A stretch of DNA of 28,616 nt from Tritrichomonas musculus. Its lineage: Eukaryota; Parabasalia; Tritrichomonadida; Tritrichomonadidae. Position 1 is the stretch's first letter, and every line of letters begins with the position of its first letter. The DNA is taken from NCBI GenBank assembly GCA_039105265.1, contig JAPFFF010000261.1, positions 1 through 28,616 of the forward strand, given 5' to 3'. The notes under the pieces are model-generated. The model was not told the DNA's origin. It made no database searches and saw only the letters and a program-made list of their open reading frames with translations. This document shows, piece after piece, positions 10,840 through 24,499 of this stretch. A program made the position numbers and the translations under genes.

Positions 10840-13800
10840 ATAAAGATTAAATCGCAATATCAATTATTCTTATTCAAACGTTTCTCACAAGTGAACAGAG
10901 TTAAATAAAACACAAATCTCAAACACTTTTGTAAGATAATTATAAACGATTTCGAAATTAAGTAAAATCAGTAAAAATTAAAGCTTAATCTCAGTTATTC
11001 TTATTCAAACGTTTCTCACAAGTGAACAGAGTTAAATAAAACACAAATCTCAAACACTTTTGTAAGATAATTAAAAACGATTTCGAAATTAAGTAAAATC
11101 AATAAAAATTAAAGCTTAATCTCAGTTATTCTTATTCAAACGTTTCTCACAAATGAACAGAGTTAAATAAAACACAAATCTCAAACACTTTTGTAAGATA
11201 ATTATAAACGATTTCGAAATTAAGTAAAATCAATAAAAATTAAAGCTTAATCTCAGTTATTCTTATTCAAACGTTTCTCACAAATGAACAGAGTTAAATA
11301 AAACACAAATCTCAAACACTTTTGTAAGATAATTAAAAACGATTTCGAAATTAAGTAAAATCAGTAAAAATTAAAGCTTAATCTCAGTTATTCTTATTCA
11401 AACGTTTCTCACAAGTGAACAGAGTTAAATAAAACACAAATCTCAAACACTTTTGTAAGATAATTAAAAACGATTTCGAAATTAAGTAAAATCAATAAAG
11501 ATTAAATCGCAATATCAATTATTCTTATTCAAACGTTTCTCACAAGTGAACAGAGTTAAATAAAACACAAATCTCAAACACTTTTGTAAGATAATTATAA
11601 ACGATTTCGAAATTAAGTAAAATCAGTAAAAATTAAAGCTTAATCTCAGTTATTCTTATTCAAACGTTTCTCACAAATGAACAGAGTTAAATAAAACACA
11701 AATCTCAAACACTTTTGTAAGATAATTAAAAACGATTTCGAAATTAAGTAAAATCAGTAAAAATTAAAGCTTAATCTCAGTTATTCTTATTCTAACATTT
11801 CTCACAAATGAACAGAGTTAAATAAAACACAAATCTCAAACACTTTTGTAAGATAATTATAAACGATTTCGAAATTAAGTAAAATCAATAAAGATTAAAT
11901 CGCAATATCAATTATTCTTATTCAAACGTTTCTCACAAGTGAACAGAGTTAAATAAAACACAAATCTCAAACACTTTTGTAAGATAATTAAAAACGATTT
12001 CGAAATTAAGTAAAATCAATAAAGATTAAATCGCAATATCAATTATTCTTATTCAAACGTTTCTCACAAGTGAACAGAGTTAAATAAAACACAAATCTCA
12101 AACACTTTTGTAAGATAATTAAAAACGATTTCGAAATTAAGTAAAATCAGTAAAAATTAAATCGCAATATCAATTATTCCTATTCAAACGTTTCTCACAA
12201 GTGAACAGAGTTAAATAAAACACAAATCTCAAACACTTTTGTAAGATAATTATAAACGATTTCGAAATTAAGTAAAATCAGTAAAAATTAAAGCTTAATC
12301 TCAATTATTCCTATTCAAACGTTTCTCACAAGTGAACAGAGTTAAATAAAACACAAATCTCAAACACTTTTGTAAGATAATTATAAACGATTTCGAAATT
12401 AAGTAAAATCAATAAAGATTAAATCGCAATATCAATTATTCTTATTCAAACGTTTCTCACAAGTGAACAGAGTTAAATAAAACATAAATCTCAAACACTT
12501 TTGTAAGATAATTATAAACGATTTCGAAATTAAGTAAAATCAGTAAAAATTAAAGCTTAATCTCAATTATTCCTATTCAAACGTTTCTCACAAGTGAACA
12601 GAGTTAAATAAAACACAAATCTCAAACACTTTTGTAAGATAATTAAAAACGATTTCGAAATTAAGTAAAATCAATAAAGATTAAATCGCAATATCAATTA
12701 TTCTTATTCAAACGTTTCTCACAAGTGAACAGAGTTAAATAAAACATAAATCTCAAACACTTTTGTAAGATAATTATAAACGATTTCGAAATTAAGTAAA
12801 ATCAGTAAAAATTAAAGCTTAATCTCAATTATTCTTATTCAAACGTTTCTCACAAGTGAACAGAGTTAAATAAAACACAAATCTCAAACACTTTTGTAAG
12901 ATAATTATAAACGATTTCGAAATTAAGTAAAATCAATAAAAATTAAAGCTTAATCTCAGTTATTCTTATTCAAACGTTTCTCACAAATGAACAGAGTTAA
13001 ATAAAACACAAATCTCAAACACTTTTGTAAGATAATTAAAAACGATTTCGAAATTAAGTAAAATCAGTAAAAATTAAAGCTTAATCTCAGTTATTCTTAT
13101 TCAAACGTTTCTCACAAGTGAACAGAGTTAAATAAAACACAAATCTCAAACACTTTTGTAAGATAATTAAAAACGATTTCGAAATTAAGTAAAATCAATA
13201 AAGATTAAATCGCAATATCAATTATTCTTATTCAAACGTTTCTCACAAGTGAACAGAGTTAAATAAAACACAAATCTCAAACACTTTTGTAAGATAATTA
13301 AAAACGATTTCGAAATTAAGTAAAATCAATAAAGATTAAATCGCAATATCAATTATTCTTATTCAAACGTTTCTCACAAGTGAACAGAGTTAAATAAAAC
13401 ACAAATCTCAAACACTTTTGTAAGATAATTAAAAACGATTTCGAAATTAAGTAAAATCAATAAAGATTAAATCGCAATATCAATTATTCTTATTCAAACG
13501 TTTCTCACAAGTGAACAGAGTTAAATAAAACACAAATCTCAAACACTTTTGTAAGATAATTAAAAACGATTTCGAAATTAAGTAAAATCAGTAAAAATTA
13601 AATCGCAATATCAATTATTCCTATTCAAACGTTTCTCACAAGTGAACAGAGTTAAATAAAACACAAATCTCAAACACTTTTGTAAGATAATTATAAACGA
13701 TTTCGAAATTAAGTAAAATCAGTAAAAATTAAAGCTTAATCTCAATTATTCCTATTCAAACGTTTCTCACAAGTGAACAGAGTTAAATAAAACACAAATC

Positions 13801-14257
13801 TCAAACACTTTTGTAAGATAATTATAAACGATTTCGAAATTAAGTAAAATCAGTAAAAATTAAAGCTTAATCTCAATTATTCCTATTCAAACGTTTCTCA
13901 CAAGTGAACAGAGTTAAATAAAACACAAATCTCAAACACTTTTGTAAGATAATTATAAACGATTTCGAAATTAAGTAAAATCAGTAAAAATTAAAGCTTA
14001 ATCTCAATTATTCCTATTCAAACGTTTCTCACAAGTGAACAGAGTTAAATAAAACACAAATCTCAAACACTTTTGTAAGATAATTAAAAACGATTTCGAA
14101 ATTAAGTAAAATCAGTAAAAATTAAAGCTTAATCTCAATTATTCCTATTCAAACGTTTCTCACAAGTGAACAGAGTTAAATAAAACACAAATCTCAAACA
14201 CTTTTGTAAGATAATTATAAACGATTTCGAAATTAAGTAAAATCAATAAAGATTAAA
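10761..14257. repeat. Large higher-order unit, copy 1 (about 26 monomers)
   Basis: This block is repeated at 15608-19235. From 10761 to 11859 it matches at an offset of 4,847 bases (37 monomers). From 12156 to 14257, 2,102 bases match at 4,978 bases (38 monomers), because copy 2 holds one extra S monomer in between. Ordered markers include a TAACATTTCTC start (11793), two beta plus 38t pairs (12317-12840), three consecutive beta monomers (13103-13495), an S monomer ending in attcc (13496) and a run of H monomers ending in attcc. The match stops at 14258, where this copy has H and the other has S. Confidence 0.87.
13103..13626. repeat. Run of four S-module monomers
   Basis: Monomers at 13103, 13234 and 13365 are identical beta copies (16g, 38c, 68a, 96a, 101g, S, 119a, 126t). 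The fourth at 13496 is S with 96g 101a and 126c. The same four recur at 18081-18604, and another S run lies at 16640-17163. The HindIII site is absent throughout, so such runs would give longer fragments in a HindIII digest. Confidence 0.85.
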
Positions 14258-15329
14258 GCTTAATCTCAATTATTCCTATTCAAACGTTTCTCACAAGTGA
14301 ACAGAGTTAAATAAAACACAAATCTCAAACACTTTTGTAAGATAATTATAAACGATTTCGAAATTAAGTAAAATCAGTAAAAATTAAAGCTTAATCTCAA
14401 TTATTCCTATTCAAACGTTTCTCACAAGTGAACAGAGTTAAATAAAACACAAATCTCAAACACTTTTGTAAGATAATTATAAACGATTTCGAAATTAAGT
14501 AAAATCAGTAAAAATTAAAGCTTAATCTCAATTATTCCTATTCAAACGTTTCTCACAAGTGAACAGAGTTAAATAAAACACAAATCTCAAACACTTTTGT
14601 AAGATAATTAAAAACGATTTCGAAATTAAGTAAAATCAGTAAAAATTAAAGCTTAATCTCAATTATTCCTATTCAAACGTTTCTCACAAGTGAACAGAGT
14701 TAAATAAAACACAAATCTCAAACACTTTTGTAAGATAATTATAAACGATTTCGAAATTAAGTAAAATCAGTAAAAATTAAAGCTTAATCTCAATTATTCC
14801 TATTCAAACGTTTCTCACAAGTGAACAGAGTTAAATAAAACACAAATCTCAAACACTTTTGTAAGATAATTAAAAACGATTTCGAAATTAAGTAAAATCA
14901 GTAAAAATTAAAGCTTAATCTCAATTATTCCTATTCAAACGTTTCTCACAAGTGAACAGAGTTAAATAAAACACAAATCTCAAACACTTTTGTAAGATAA
15001 TTATAAACGATTTCGAAATTAAGTAAAATCAATAAAGATTAAATCGCAATATCAATTATTCTTATTCAAACGTTTCTCACAAGTGAACAGAGTTAAATAA
15101 AACATAAATCTCAAACACTTTTGTAAGATAATTATAAACGATTTCGAAATTAAGTAAAATCAGTAAAAATTAAAGCTTAATCTCAATTATTCCTATTCAA
15201 ACGTTTCTCACAAGTGAACAGAGTTAAATAAAACACAAATCTCAAACACTTTTGTAAGATAATTATAAACGATTTCGAAATTAAGTAAAATCAGTAAAAA
15301 TTAAAGCTTAATCTCAATTATTCCTATTC
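13627..15329. repeat. Alpha run ending in ATTCC (126c) with few breaks
   Basis: Thirteen monomers from 13627 are nearly uniform: 16g, mostly 68t, 119a and 126c, giving attcctattc. Exceptions are 68a at 14020, 14544 and 14806, one monomer at 14151 that joins 96a 101g to an H module (the only such copy seen), and an S monomer at 14937 with 126t. The monomer at 15068 is 38t. A similar domain spans about 18605-21093. These are the most homogeneous parts of the window, consistent with recent local expansion. Confidence 0.8.
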
Positions 15330-15607
15330 AAACGTTTCTCACAAGTGAACAGAGTTAAATAAAACATAAATCTCAAACACTTTTGTAAGATAATTATAAA
15401 CGATTTCGAAATTAAGTAAAATCAGTAAAAATTAAAGCTTAATCTCAGTTATTCTTATTCAAACGTTTCTCACAAATGAACAGAGTTAAATAAAACACAA
15501 ATCTCAAACACTTTTGTAAGATAATTATAAACGATTTCGAAATTAAGTAAAATCAATAAAGATTAAATCGCAATATCAATTATTCTTATTCAAACGTTTC
15601 TCACAAG

Positions 15608-18600
15608 TGAACAGAGTTAAATAAAACACAAATCTCAAACACTTTTGTAAGATAATTAAAAACGATTTCGAAATTAAGTAAAATCAATAAAGATTAAATC
15701 GCAATATCAATTATTCTTATTCAAACGTTTCTCACAAGTGAACAGAGTTAAATAAAACACAAATCTCAAACACTTTTGTAAGATAATTATAAACGATTTC
15801 GAAATTAAGTAAAATCAGTAAAAATTAAAGCTTAATCTCAGTTATTCTTATTCAAACGTTTCTCACAAGTGAACAGAGTTAAATAAAACACAAATCTCAA
15901 ACACTTTTGTAAGATAATTAAAAACGATTTCGAAATTAAGTAAAATCAATAAAAATTAAAGCTTAATCTCAGTTATTCTTATTCAAACGTTTCTCACAAA
16001 TGAACAGAGTTAAATAAAACACAAATCTCAAACACTTTTGTAAGATAATTATAAACGATTTCGAAATTAAGTAAAATCAATAAAAATTAAAGCTTAATCT
16101 CAGTTATTCTTATTCAAACGTTTCTCACAAATGAACAGAGTTAAATAAAACACAAATCTCAAACACTTTTGTAAGATAATTAAAAACGATTTCGAAATTA
16201 AGTAAAATCAGTAAAAATTAAAGCTTAATCTCAGTTATTCTTATTCAAACGTTTCTCACAAGTGAACAGAGTTAAATAAAACACAAATCTCAAACACTTT
16301 TGTAAGATAATTAAAAACGATTTCGAAATTAAGTAAAATCAATAAAGATTAAATCGCAATATCAATTATTCTTATTCAAACGTTTCTCACAAGTGAACAG
16401 AGTTAAATAAAACACAAATCTCAAACACTTTTGTAAGATAATTATAAACGATTTCGAAATTAAGTAAAATCAGTAAAAATTAAAGCTTAATCTCAGTTAT
16501 TCTTATTCAAACGTTTCTCACAAATGAACAGAGTTAAATAAAACACAAATCTCAAACACTTTTGTAAGATAATTAAAAACGATTTCGAAATTAAGTAAAA
16601 TCAGTAAAAATTAAAGCTTAATCTCAGTTATTCTTATTCTAACATTTCTCACAAATGAACAGAGTTAAATAAAACACAAATCTCAAACACTTTTGTAAGA
16701 TAATTAAAAACGATTTCGAAATTAAGTAAAATCAATAAAGATTAAATCGCAATATCAATTATTCTTATTCAAACGTTTCTCACAAGTGAACAGAGTTAAA
16801 TAAAACACAAATCTCAAACACTTTTGTAAGATAATTAAAAACGATTTCGAAATTAAGTAAAATCAATAAAGATTAAATCGCAATATCAATTATTCTTATT
16901 CAAACGTTTCTCACAAGTGAACAGAGTTAAATAAAACACAAATCTCAAACACTTTTGTAAGATAATTAAAAACGATTTCGAAATTAAGTAAAATCAATAA
17001 AGATTAAATCGCAATATCAATTATTCTTATTCAAACGTTTCTCACAAGTGAACAGAGTTAAATAAAACACAAATCTCAAACACTTTTGTAAGATAATTAA
17101 AAACGATTTCGAAATTAAGTAAAATCAATAAAGATTAAATCGCAATATCAATTATTCCTATTCAAACGTTTCTCACAAGTGAACAGAGTTAAATAAAACA
17201 CAAATCTCAAACACTTTTGTAAGATAATTATAAACGATTTCGAAATTAAGTAAAATCAGTAAAAATTAAAGCTTAATCTCAATTATTCCTATTCAAACGT
17301 TTCTCACAAGTGAACAGAGTTAAATAAAACACAAATCTCAAACACTTTTGTAAGATAATTATAAACGATTTCGAAATTAAGTAAAATCAATAAAGATTAA
17401 ATCGCAATATCAATTATTCTTATTCAAACGTTTCTCACAAGTGAACAGAGTTAAATAAAACATAAATCTCAAACACTTTTGTAAGATAATTATAAACGAT
17501 TTCGAAATTAAGTAAAATCAGTAAAAATTAAAGCTTAATCTCAATTATTCCTATTCAAACGTTTCTCACAAGTGAACAGAGTTAAATAAAACACAAATCT
17601 CAAACACTTTTGTAAGATAATTAAAAACGATTTCGAAATTAAGTAAAATCAATAAAGATTAAATCGCAATATCAATTATTCTTATTCAAACGTTTCTCAC
17701 AAGTGAACAGAGTTAAATAAAACATAAATCTCAAACACTTTTGTAAGATAATTATAAACGATTTCGAAATTAAGTAAAATCAGTAAAAATTAAAGCTTAA
17801 TCTCAATTATTCTTATTCAAACGTTTCTCACAAGTGAACAGAGTTAAATAAAACACAAATCTCAAACACTTTTGTAAGATAATTATAAACGATTTCGAAA
17901 TTAAGTAAAATCAATAAAAATTAAAGCTTAATCTCAGTTATTCTTATTCAAACGTTTCTCACAAATGAACAGAGTTAAATAAAACACAAATCTCAAACAC
18001 TTTTGTAAGATAATTAAAAACGATTTCGAAATTAAGTAAAATCAGTAAAAATTAAAGCTTAATCTCAGTTATTCTTATTCAAACGTTTCTCACAAGTGAA
18101 CAGAGTTAAATAAAACACAAATCTCAAACACTTTTGTAAGATAATTAAAAACGATTTCGAAATTAAGTAAAATCAATAAAGATTAAATCGCAATATCAAT
18201 TATTCTTATTCAAACGTTTCTCACAAGTGAACAGAGTTAAATAAAACACAAATCTCAAACACTTTTGTAAGATAATTAAAAACGATTTCGAAATTAAGTA
18301 AAATCAATAAAGATTAAATCGCAATATCAATTATTCTTATTCAAACGTTTCTCACAAGTGAACAGAGTTAAATAAAACACAAATCTCAAACACTTTTGTA
18401 AGATAATTAAAAACGATTTCGAAATTAAGTAAAATCAATAAAGATTAAATCGCAATATCAATTATTCTTATTCAAACGTTTCTCACAAGTGAACAGAGTT
18501 AAATAAAACACAAATCTCAAACACTTTTGTAAGATAATTAAAAACGATTTCGAAATTAAGTAAAATCAGTAAAAATTAAATCGCAATATCAATTATTCCT

Positions 18601-19235
18601 ATTCAAACGTTTCTCACAAGTGAACAGAGTTAAATAAAACACAAATCTCAAACACTTTTGTAAGATAATTATAAACGATTTCGAAATTAAGTAAAATCAG
18701 TAAAAATTAAAGCTTAATCTCAATTATTCCTATTCAAACGTTTCTCACAAGTGAACAGAGTTAAATAAAACACAAATCTCAAACACTTTTGTAAGATAAT
18801 TATAAACGATTTCGAAATTAAGTAAAATCAGTAAAAATTAAAGCTTAATCTCAATTATTCCTATTCAAACGTTTCTCACAAGTGAACAGAGTTAAATAAA
18901 ACACAAATCTCAAACACTTTTGTAAGATAATTATAAACGATTTCGAAATTAAGTAAAATCAGTAAAAATTAAAGCTTAATCTCAATTATTCCTATTCAAA
19001 CGTTTCTCACAAGTGAACAGAGTTAAATAAAACACAAATCTCAAACACTTTTGTAAGATAATTAAAAACGATTTCGAAATTAAGTAAAATCAGTAAAAAT
19101 TAAAGCTTAATCTCAATTATTCCTATTCAAACGTTTCTCACAAGTGAACAGAGTTAAATAAAACACAAATCTCAAACACTTTTGTAAGATAATTATAAAC
19201 GATTTCGAAATTAAGTAAAATCAATAAAGATTAAA
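15608..19235. repeat. Large higher-order unit, copy 2
   Basis: This is the partner of 10761-14257. The same marker order is seen: TAACATTTCTC start at 16640, beta plus 38t pairs at 17295-17818, three beta monomers at 18081-18473, the S/attcc monomer at 18474 and alpha monomers with attcc to 19128. The difference lies in the S run 16640-17163, which has four beta monomers where copy 1 has three S monomers (11793-12185). Site 68 also differs at 16707. Addition of one monomer inside the run of like monomers is the simplest explanation. Confidence 0.87.
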
Positions 19236-19914
19236 TCGCAATATCAATTATTCTTATTCAAACGTTTCTCACAAGTGAACAGAGTTAAATAAAACATAAA
19301 TCTCAAACACTTTTGTAAGATAATTATAAACGATTTCGAAATTAAGTAAAATCAGTAAAAATTAAAGCTTAATCTCAATTATTCCTATTCAAACGTTTCT
19401 CACAAGTGAACAGAGTTAAATAAAACACAAATCTCAAACACTTTTGTAAGATAATTATAAACGATTTCGAAATTAAGTAAAATCAGTAAAAATTAAAGCT
19501 TAATCTCAATTATTCCTATTCAAACGTTTCTCACAAGTGAACAGAGTTAAATAAAACACAAATCTCAAACACTTTTGTAAGATAATTATAAACGATTTCG
19601 AAATTAAGTAAAATCAATAAAGATTAAATCGCAATATCAATTATTCTTATTCAAACGTTTCTCACAAGTGAACAGAGTTAAATAAAACATAAATCTCAAA
19701 CACTTTTGTAAGATAATTATAAACGATTTCGAAATTAAGTAAAATCAGTAAAAATTAAAGCTTAATCTCAATTATTCCTATTCAAACGTTTCTCACAAGT
19801 GAACAGAGTTAAATAAAACACAAATCTCAAACACTTTTGTAAGATAATTATAAACGATTTCGAAATTAAGTAAAATCAGTAAAAATTAAAGCTTAATCTC
19901 AATTATTCCTATTC
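19129..19914. repeat. Trimer higher-order repeat, two tandem copies (393 bp each)
   Basis: The three-monomer unit is beta-like with 68t and S, then 38t alpha with attcc, then plain alpha with attcc. It occurs twice in tandem (19129-19521 and 19522-19914). Single copies of the same trimer lie at 14937-15329 and 24893-25285. This is the shortest clear multi-monomer unit in the window. Confidence 0.82.
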
Positions 19915-20899
19915 AAACGTTTCTCACAAGTGAACAGAGTTAAATAAAACACAAATCTCAAACACTTTTGTAAGATAATTATAAACGATTTCGAAATTAA
20001 GTAAAATCAGTAAAAATTAAAGCTTAATCTCAATTATTCCTATTCAAACGTTTCTCACAAGTGAACAGAGTTAAATAAAACACAAATCTCAAACACTTTT
20101 GTAAGATAATTATAAACGATTTCGAAATTAAGTAAAATCAGTAAAAATTAAAGCTTAATCTCAATTATTCCTATTCAAACGTTTCTCACAAGTGAACAGA
20201 GTTAAATAAAACATAAATCTCAAACACTTTTGTAAGATAATTATAAACGATTTCGAAATTAAGTAAAATCAGTAAAAATTAAAGCTTAATCTCAATTATT
20301 CTTATTCAAACGTTTCTCACAAATGAACAGAGTTAAATAAAACACAAATCTCAAACACTTTTGTAAGATAATTATAAACGATTTCGAAATTAAGTAAAAT
20401 CAGTAAAAATTAAAGCTTAATCTCAGTTATTCTTATTCAAACGTTTCTCACAAATGAACAGAGTTAAATAAAACATAAATCTCAAACACTTTTGTAAGAT
20501 AATTATAAACGATTTCGAAATTAAGTAAAATCAGTAAAAATTAAAGCTTAATCTCAATTATTCCTATTCAAACGTTTCTCACAAGTGAACAGAGTTAAAT
20601 AAAACACAAATCTCAAACACTTTTGTAAGATAATTATAAACGATTTCGAAATTAAGTAAAATCAGTAAAAATTAAAGCTTAATCTCAATTATTCTTATTC
20701 AAACGTTTCTCACAAGTGAACAGAGTTAAATAAAACACAAATCTCAAACACTTTTGTAAGATAATTATAAACGATTTCGAAATTAAGTAAAATCAGTAAA
20801 AATTAAAGCTTAATCTCAATTATTCCTATTCAAACGTTTCTCACAAGTGAACAGAGTTAAATAAAACACAAATCTCAAACACTTTTGTAAGATAATTAT

Positions 20900-21611
20900 A
20901 AACGATTTCGAAATTAAGTAAAATCAGTAAAAATTAAAGCTTAATCTCAATTATTCCTATTCAAACGTTTCTCACAAGTGAACAGAGTTAAATAAAACAC
21001 AAATCTCAAACACTTTTGTAAGATAATTAAAAACGATTTCGAAATTAAGTAAAATCAGTAAAAATTAAAGCTTAATCTCAATTATTCTTAATCTAACATT
21101 TCTCACAAATGAACAGAGTTAAATAAAACACAAATCTCAAACACTTTTGTAAGATAATTAAAAACGATTTCGAAATTAAGTAAAATCAATAAAGATTAAA
21201 TCGCAATATCAATTATTCTTATTCAAACGTTTCTCACAAGTGAACAGAGTTAAATAAAACACAAATCTCAAACACTTTTGTAAGATAATTAAAAACGATT
21301 TCGAAATTAAGTAAAATCAGTAAAAATTAAATCGCAATATCAATTATTCCTATTCAAACGTTTCTCACAAGTGAACAGAGTTAAATAAAACACAAATCTC
21401 AAACACTTTTGTAAGATAATTATAAACGATTTCGAAATTAAGTAAAATCAGTAAAAATTAAAGCTTAATCTCAATTATTCCTATTCAAACGTTTCTCACA
21501 AGTGAACAGAGTTAAATAAAACACAAATCTCAAACACTTTTGTAAGATAATTATAAACGATTTCGAAATTAAGTAAAATCAATAAAGATTAAATCGCAAT
21601 ATCAATTATTC
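20900..21611. repeat. 712-bp segment duplicated 5,240 bases downstream, copy 1
   Basis: This segment matches 26140-26851 at every base compared, an offset of exactly 40 monomers. It includes a TTAATC/TAACATTTCTC junction (21094), an S/attcc monomer (21225) and a 68t beta monomer (21487). Its right part continues as 21094-22010, a shortened version of the pattern at 11793-12840 lacking one S monomer. Confidence 0.8.
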
Positions 21612-22141
21612 TTATTCAAACGTTTCTCACAAGTGAACAGAGTTAAATAAAACATAAATCTCAAACACTTTTGTAAGATAATTATAAACGATTTCGAAAT
21701 TAAGTAAAATCAGTAAAAATTAAAGCTTAATCTCAATTATTCCTATTCAAACGTTTCTCACAAGTGAACAGAGTTAAATAAAACACAAATCTCAAACACT
21801 TTTGTAAGATAATTAAAAACGATTTCGAAATTAAGTAAAATCAATAAAGATTAAATCGCAATATCAATTATTCTTATTCAAACGTTTCTCACAAGTGAAC
21901 AGAGTTAAATAAAACATAAATCTCAAACACTTTTGTAAGATAATTATAAACGATTTCGAAATTAAGTAAAATCAGTAAAAATTAAAGCTTAATCTCAATT
22001 ATTCTTATTCAAACGTTTCTCACAAGTGAACAGAGTTAAATAAAACACAAATCTCAAACACTTTTGTAAGATAATTATAAACGATTTCGAAATTAAGTAA
22101 AATCAGTAAAAATTAAAGCTTAATCTCAATTATTCCTATTC

Positions 22142-24499
22142 AAACGTTTCTCACAAGTGAACAGAGTTAAATAAAACACAAATCTCAAACACTTTTGTAA
22201 GATAATTAAAAACGATTTCGAAATTAAGTAAAATCAGTAAAAATTAAAGCTTAATCTCAGTTATTCTTATTCAAACGTTTCTCACAAATGAACAGAGTTA
22301 AATAAAACACAAATCTCAAACACTTTTGTAAGATAATTAAAAACGATTTCGAAATTAAGTAAAATCAGTAAAAATTAAAGCTTAATCTCAGTTATTCTTA
22401 TTCAAACGTTTCTCACAAATGAACAGAGTTAAATAAAACACAAATCTCAAACACTTTTGTAAGATAATTATAAACGATTTCGAAATTAAGTAAAATCAAT
22501 AAAAATTAAAGCTTAATCTCAGTTATTCTTATTCAAACGTTTCTCACAAATGAACAGAGTTAAATAAAACACAAATCTCAAACACTTTTGTAAGATAATT
22601 AAAAACGATTTCGAAATTAAGTAAAATCAGTAAAAATTAAAGCTTAATCTCAGTTATTCTTATTCAAACGTTTCTCACAAATGAACAGAGTTAAATAAAA
22701 CACAAATCTCAAACACTTTTGTAAGATAATTGAAAACGATTTCGAAATTAAGTAAAATCAATAAAAATTAAAGCTTAATCTCAGTTATTCTTATTCAAAC
22801 GTTTCTCACAAGTGAACAGAGTTAAATAAAACACAAATCTCAAACACTTTTGTAAGATAATTGAAAACGATTTCGAAATTAAGTAAAATCAATAAAAATT
22901 AAAGCTTAATCTCAGTTATTCTTATTCAAACGTTTCTCACAAATGAACAGAGTTAAATAAAACACAAATCTCAAACACTTTTGTAAGATAATTAAAAACG
23001 ATTTCGAAATTAAGTAAAATTAGTAAAGATTAAAGCGCAATATCAATTATTCTTATTCAAACGTTTCTCACAAATGAACAGAGTTAAATAAAACACAAAT
23101 CTCAAACACTTTTGTAAGATAATTATAAACGATTTCGAAATTAAGTAAAATCAATAAAAATTAAAGCTTAATCTCAGTTATTCTTATTCAAACGTTTCTC
23201 ACAAATGAACAGAGTTAAATAAAACACAAATCTCAAACACTTTTGTAAGATAATTAAAAACGATTTCGAAATTAAGTAAAATCAATAAAAATTAAAGCTT
23301 AATCTCAGTTATTCTTATTCAAACGTTTCTCACAAATGAACAGAGTTAAATAAAACACAAATCTCAAACACTTTTGTAAGATAATTAAAAACGATTTCGA
23401 AATTAAGTAAAATCAGTAAAAATTAAAGCTTAATCTCAGTTATTCTTATTCAAACGTTTCTCACAAGTGAACAGAGTTAAATAAAACACAAATCTCAAAC
23501 ACTTTTGTAAGATAATTAAAAACGATTTCGAAATTAAGTAAAATCAATAAAGATTAAATCGCAATATCAATTATTCTTATTCAAACGTTTCTCACAAGTG
23601 AACAGAGTTAAATAAAACACAAATCTCAAACACTTTTGTAAGATAATTATAAACGATTTCGAAATTAAGTAAAATCAGTAAAAATTAAAGCTTAATCTCA
23701 GTTATTCTTATTCAAACGTTTCTCACAAATGAACAGAGTTAAATAAAACACAAATCTCAAACACTTTTGTAAGATAATTATAAACGATTTCGAAATTAAG
23801 TAAAATCAATAAAAATTAAAGCTTAATCTCAGTTATTCTTATTCAAACGTTTCTCACAAATGAACAGAGTTAAATAAAACACAAATCTCAAACACTTTTG
23901 TAAGATAATTAAAAACGATTTCGAAATTAAGTAAAATCAATAAAAATTAAAGCTTAATCTCAGTTATTCTTATTCAAACGTTTCTCACAAATGAACAGAG
24001 TTAAATAAAACACAAATCTCAAACACTTTTGTAAGATAATTAAAAACGATTTCGAAATTAAGTAAAATCAATAAAAATTAAAGCTTAATCTCAGTTATTC
24101 TTATTCAAACGTTTCTCACAAGTGAACAGAGTTAAATAAAACACAAATCTCAAACACTTTTGTAAGATAATTAAAAACGATTTCGAAATTAAGTAAAATC
24201 AATAAAAATTAAAGCTTAATCTCAGTTATTCTTATTCAAACGTTTCTCACAAATGAACAGAGTTAAATAAAACACAAATCTCAAACACTTTTGTAAGATA
24301 ATTATAAACGATTTCGAAATTAAGTAAAATCAGTAAAAATTAAAGCTTAATCTCAGTTATTCTTATTCAAACGTTTCTCACAAATGAACAGAGTTAAATA
24401 AAACACAAATCTCAAACACTTTTGTAAGATAATTATAAACGATTTCGAAATTAAGTAAAATCAATAAAGATTAAAGCGCAATATCAATTATTCTTATTC
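22142..24499. repeat. Gamma-rich domain with private mutations
   Basis: Sixteen of the eighteen monomers here end in the H module with 119g (cagttatt), most are followed by 16a, and 126c is absent throughout. Private changes occur: attgaaaacg (67g) in two adjacent monomers (22732 and 22863), tagtaaag (94t) at 23021, and the module gcgcaatatc at 23035 and 24476. A normal beta monomer is embedded at 23452. The domain is sharply different from the attcc-rich alpha domains on both sides, so homogenisation appears to act over a few kilobases at a time. Confidence 0.8.
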
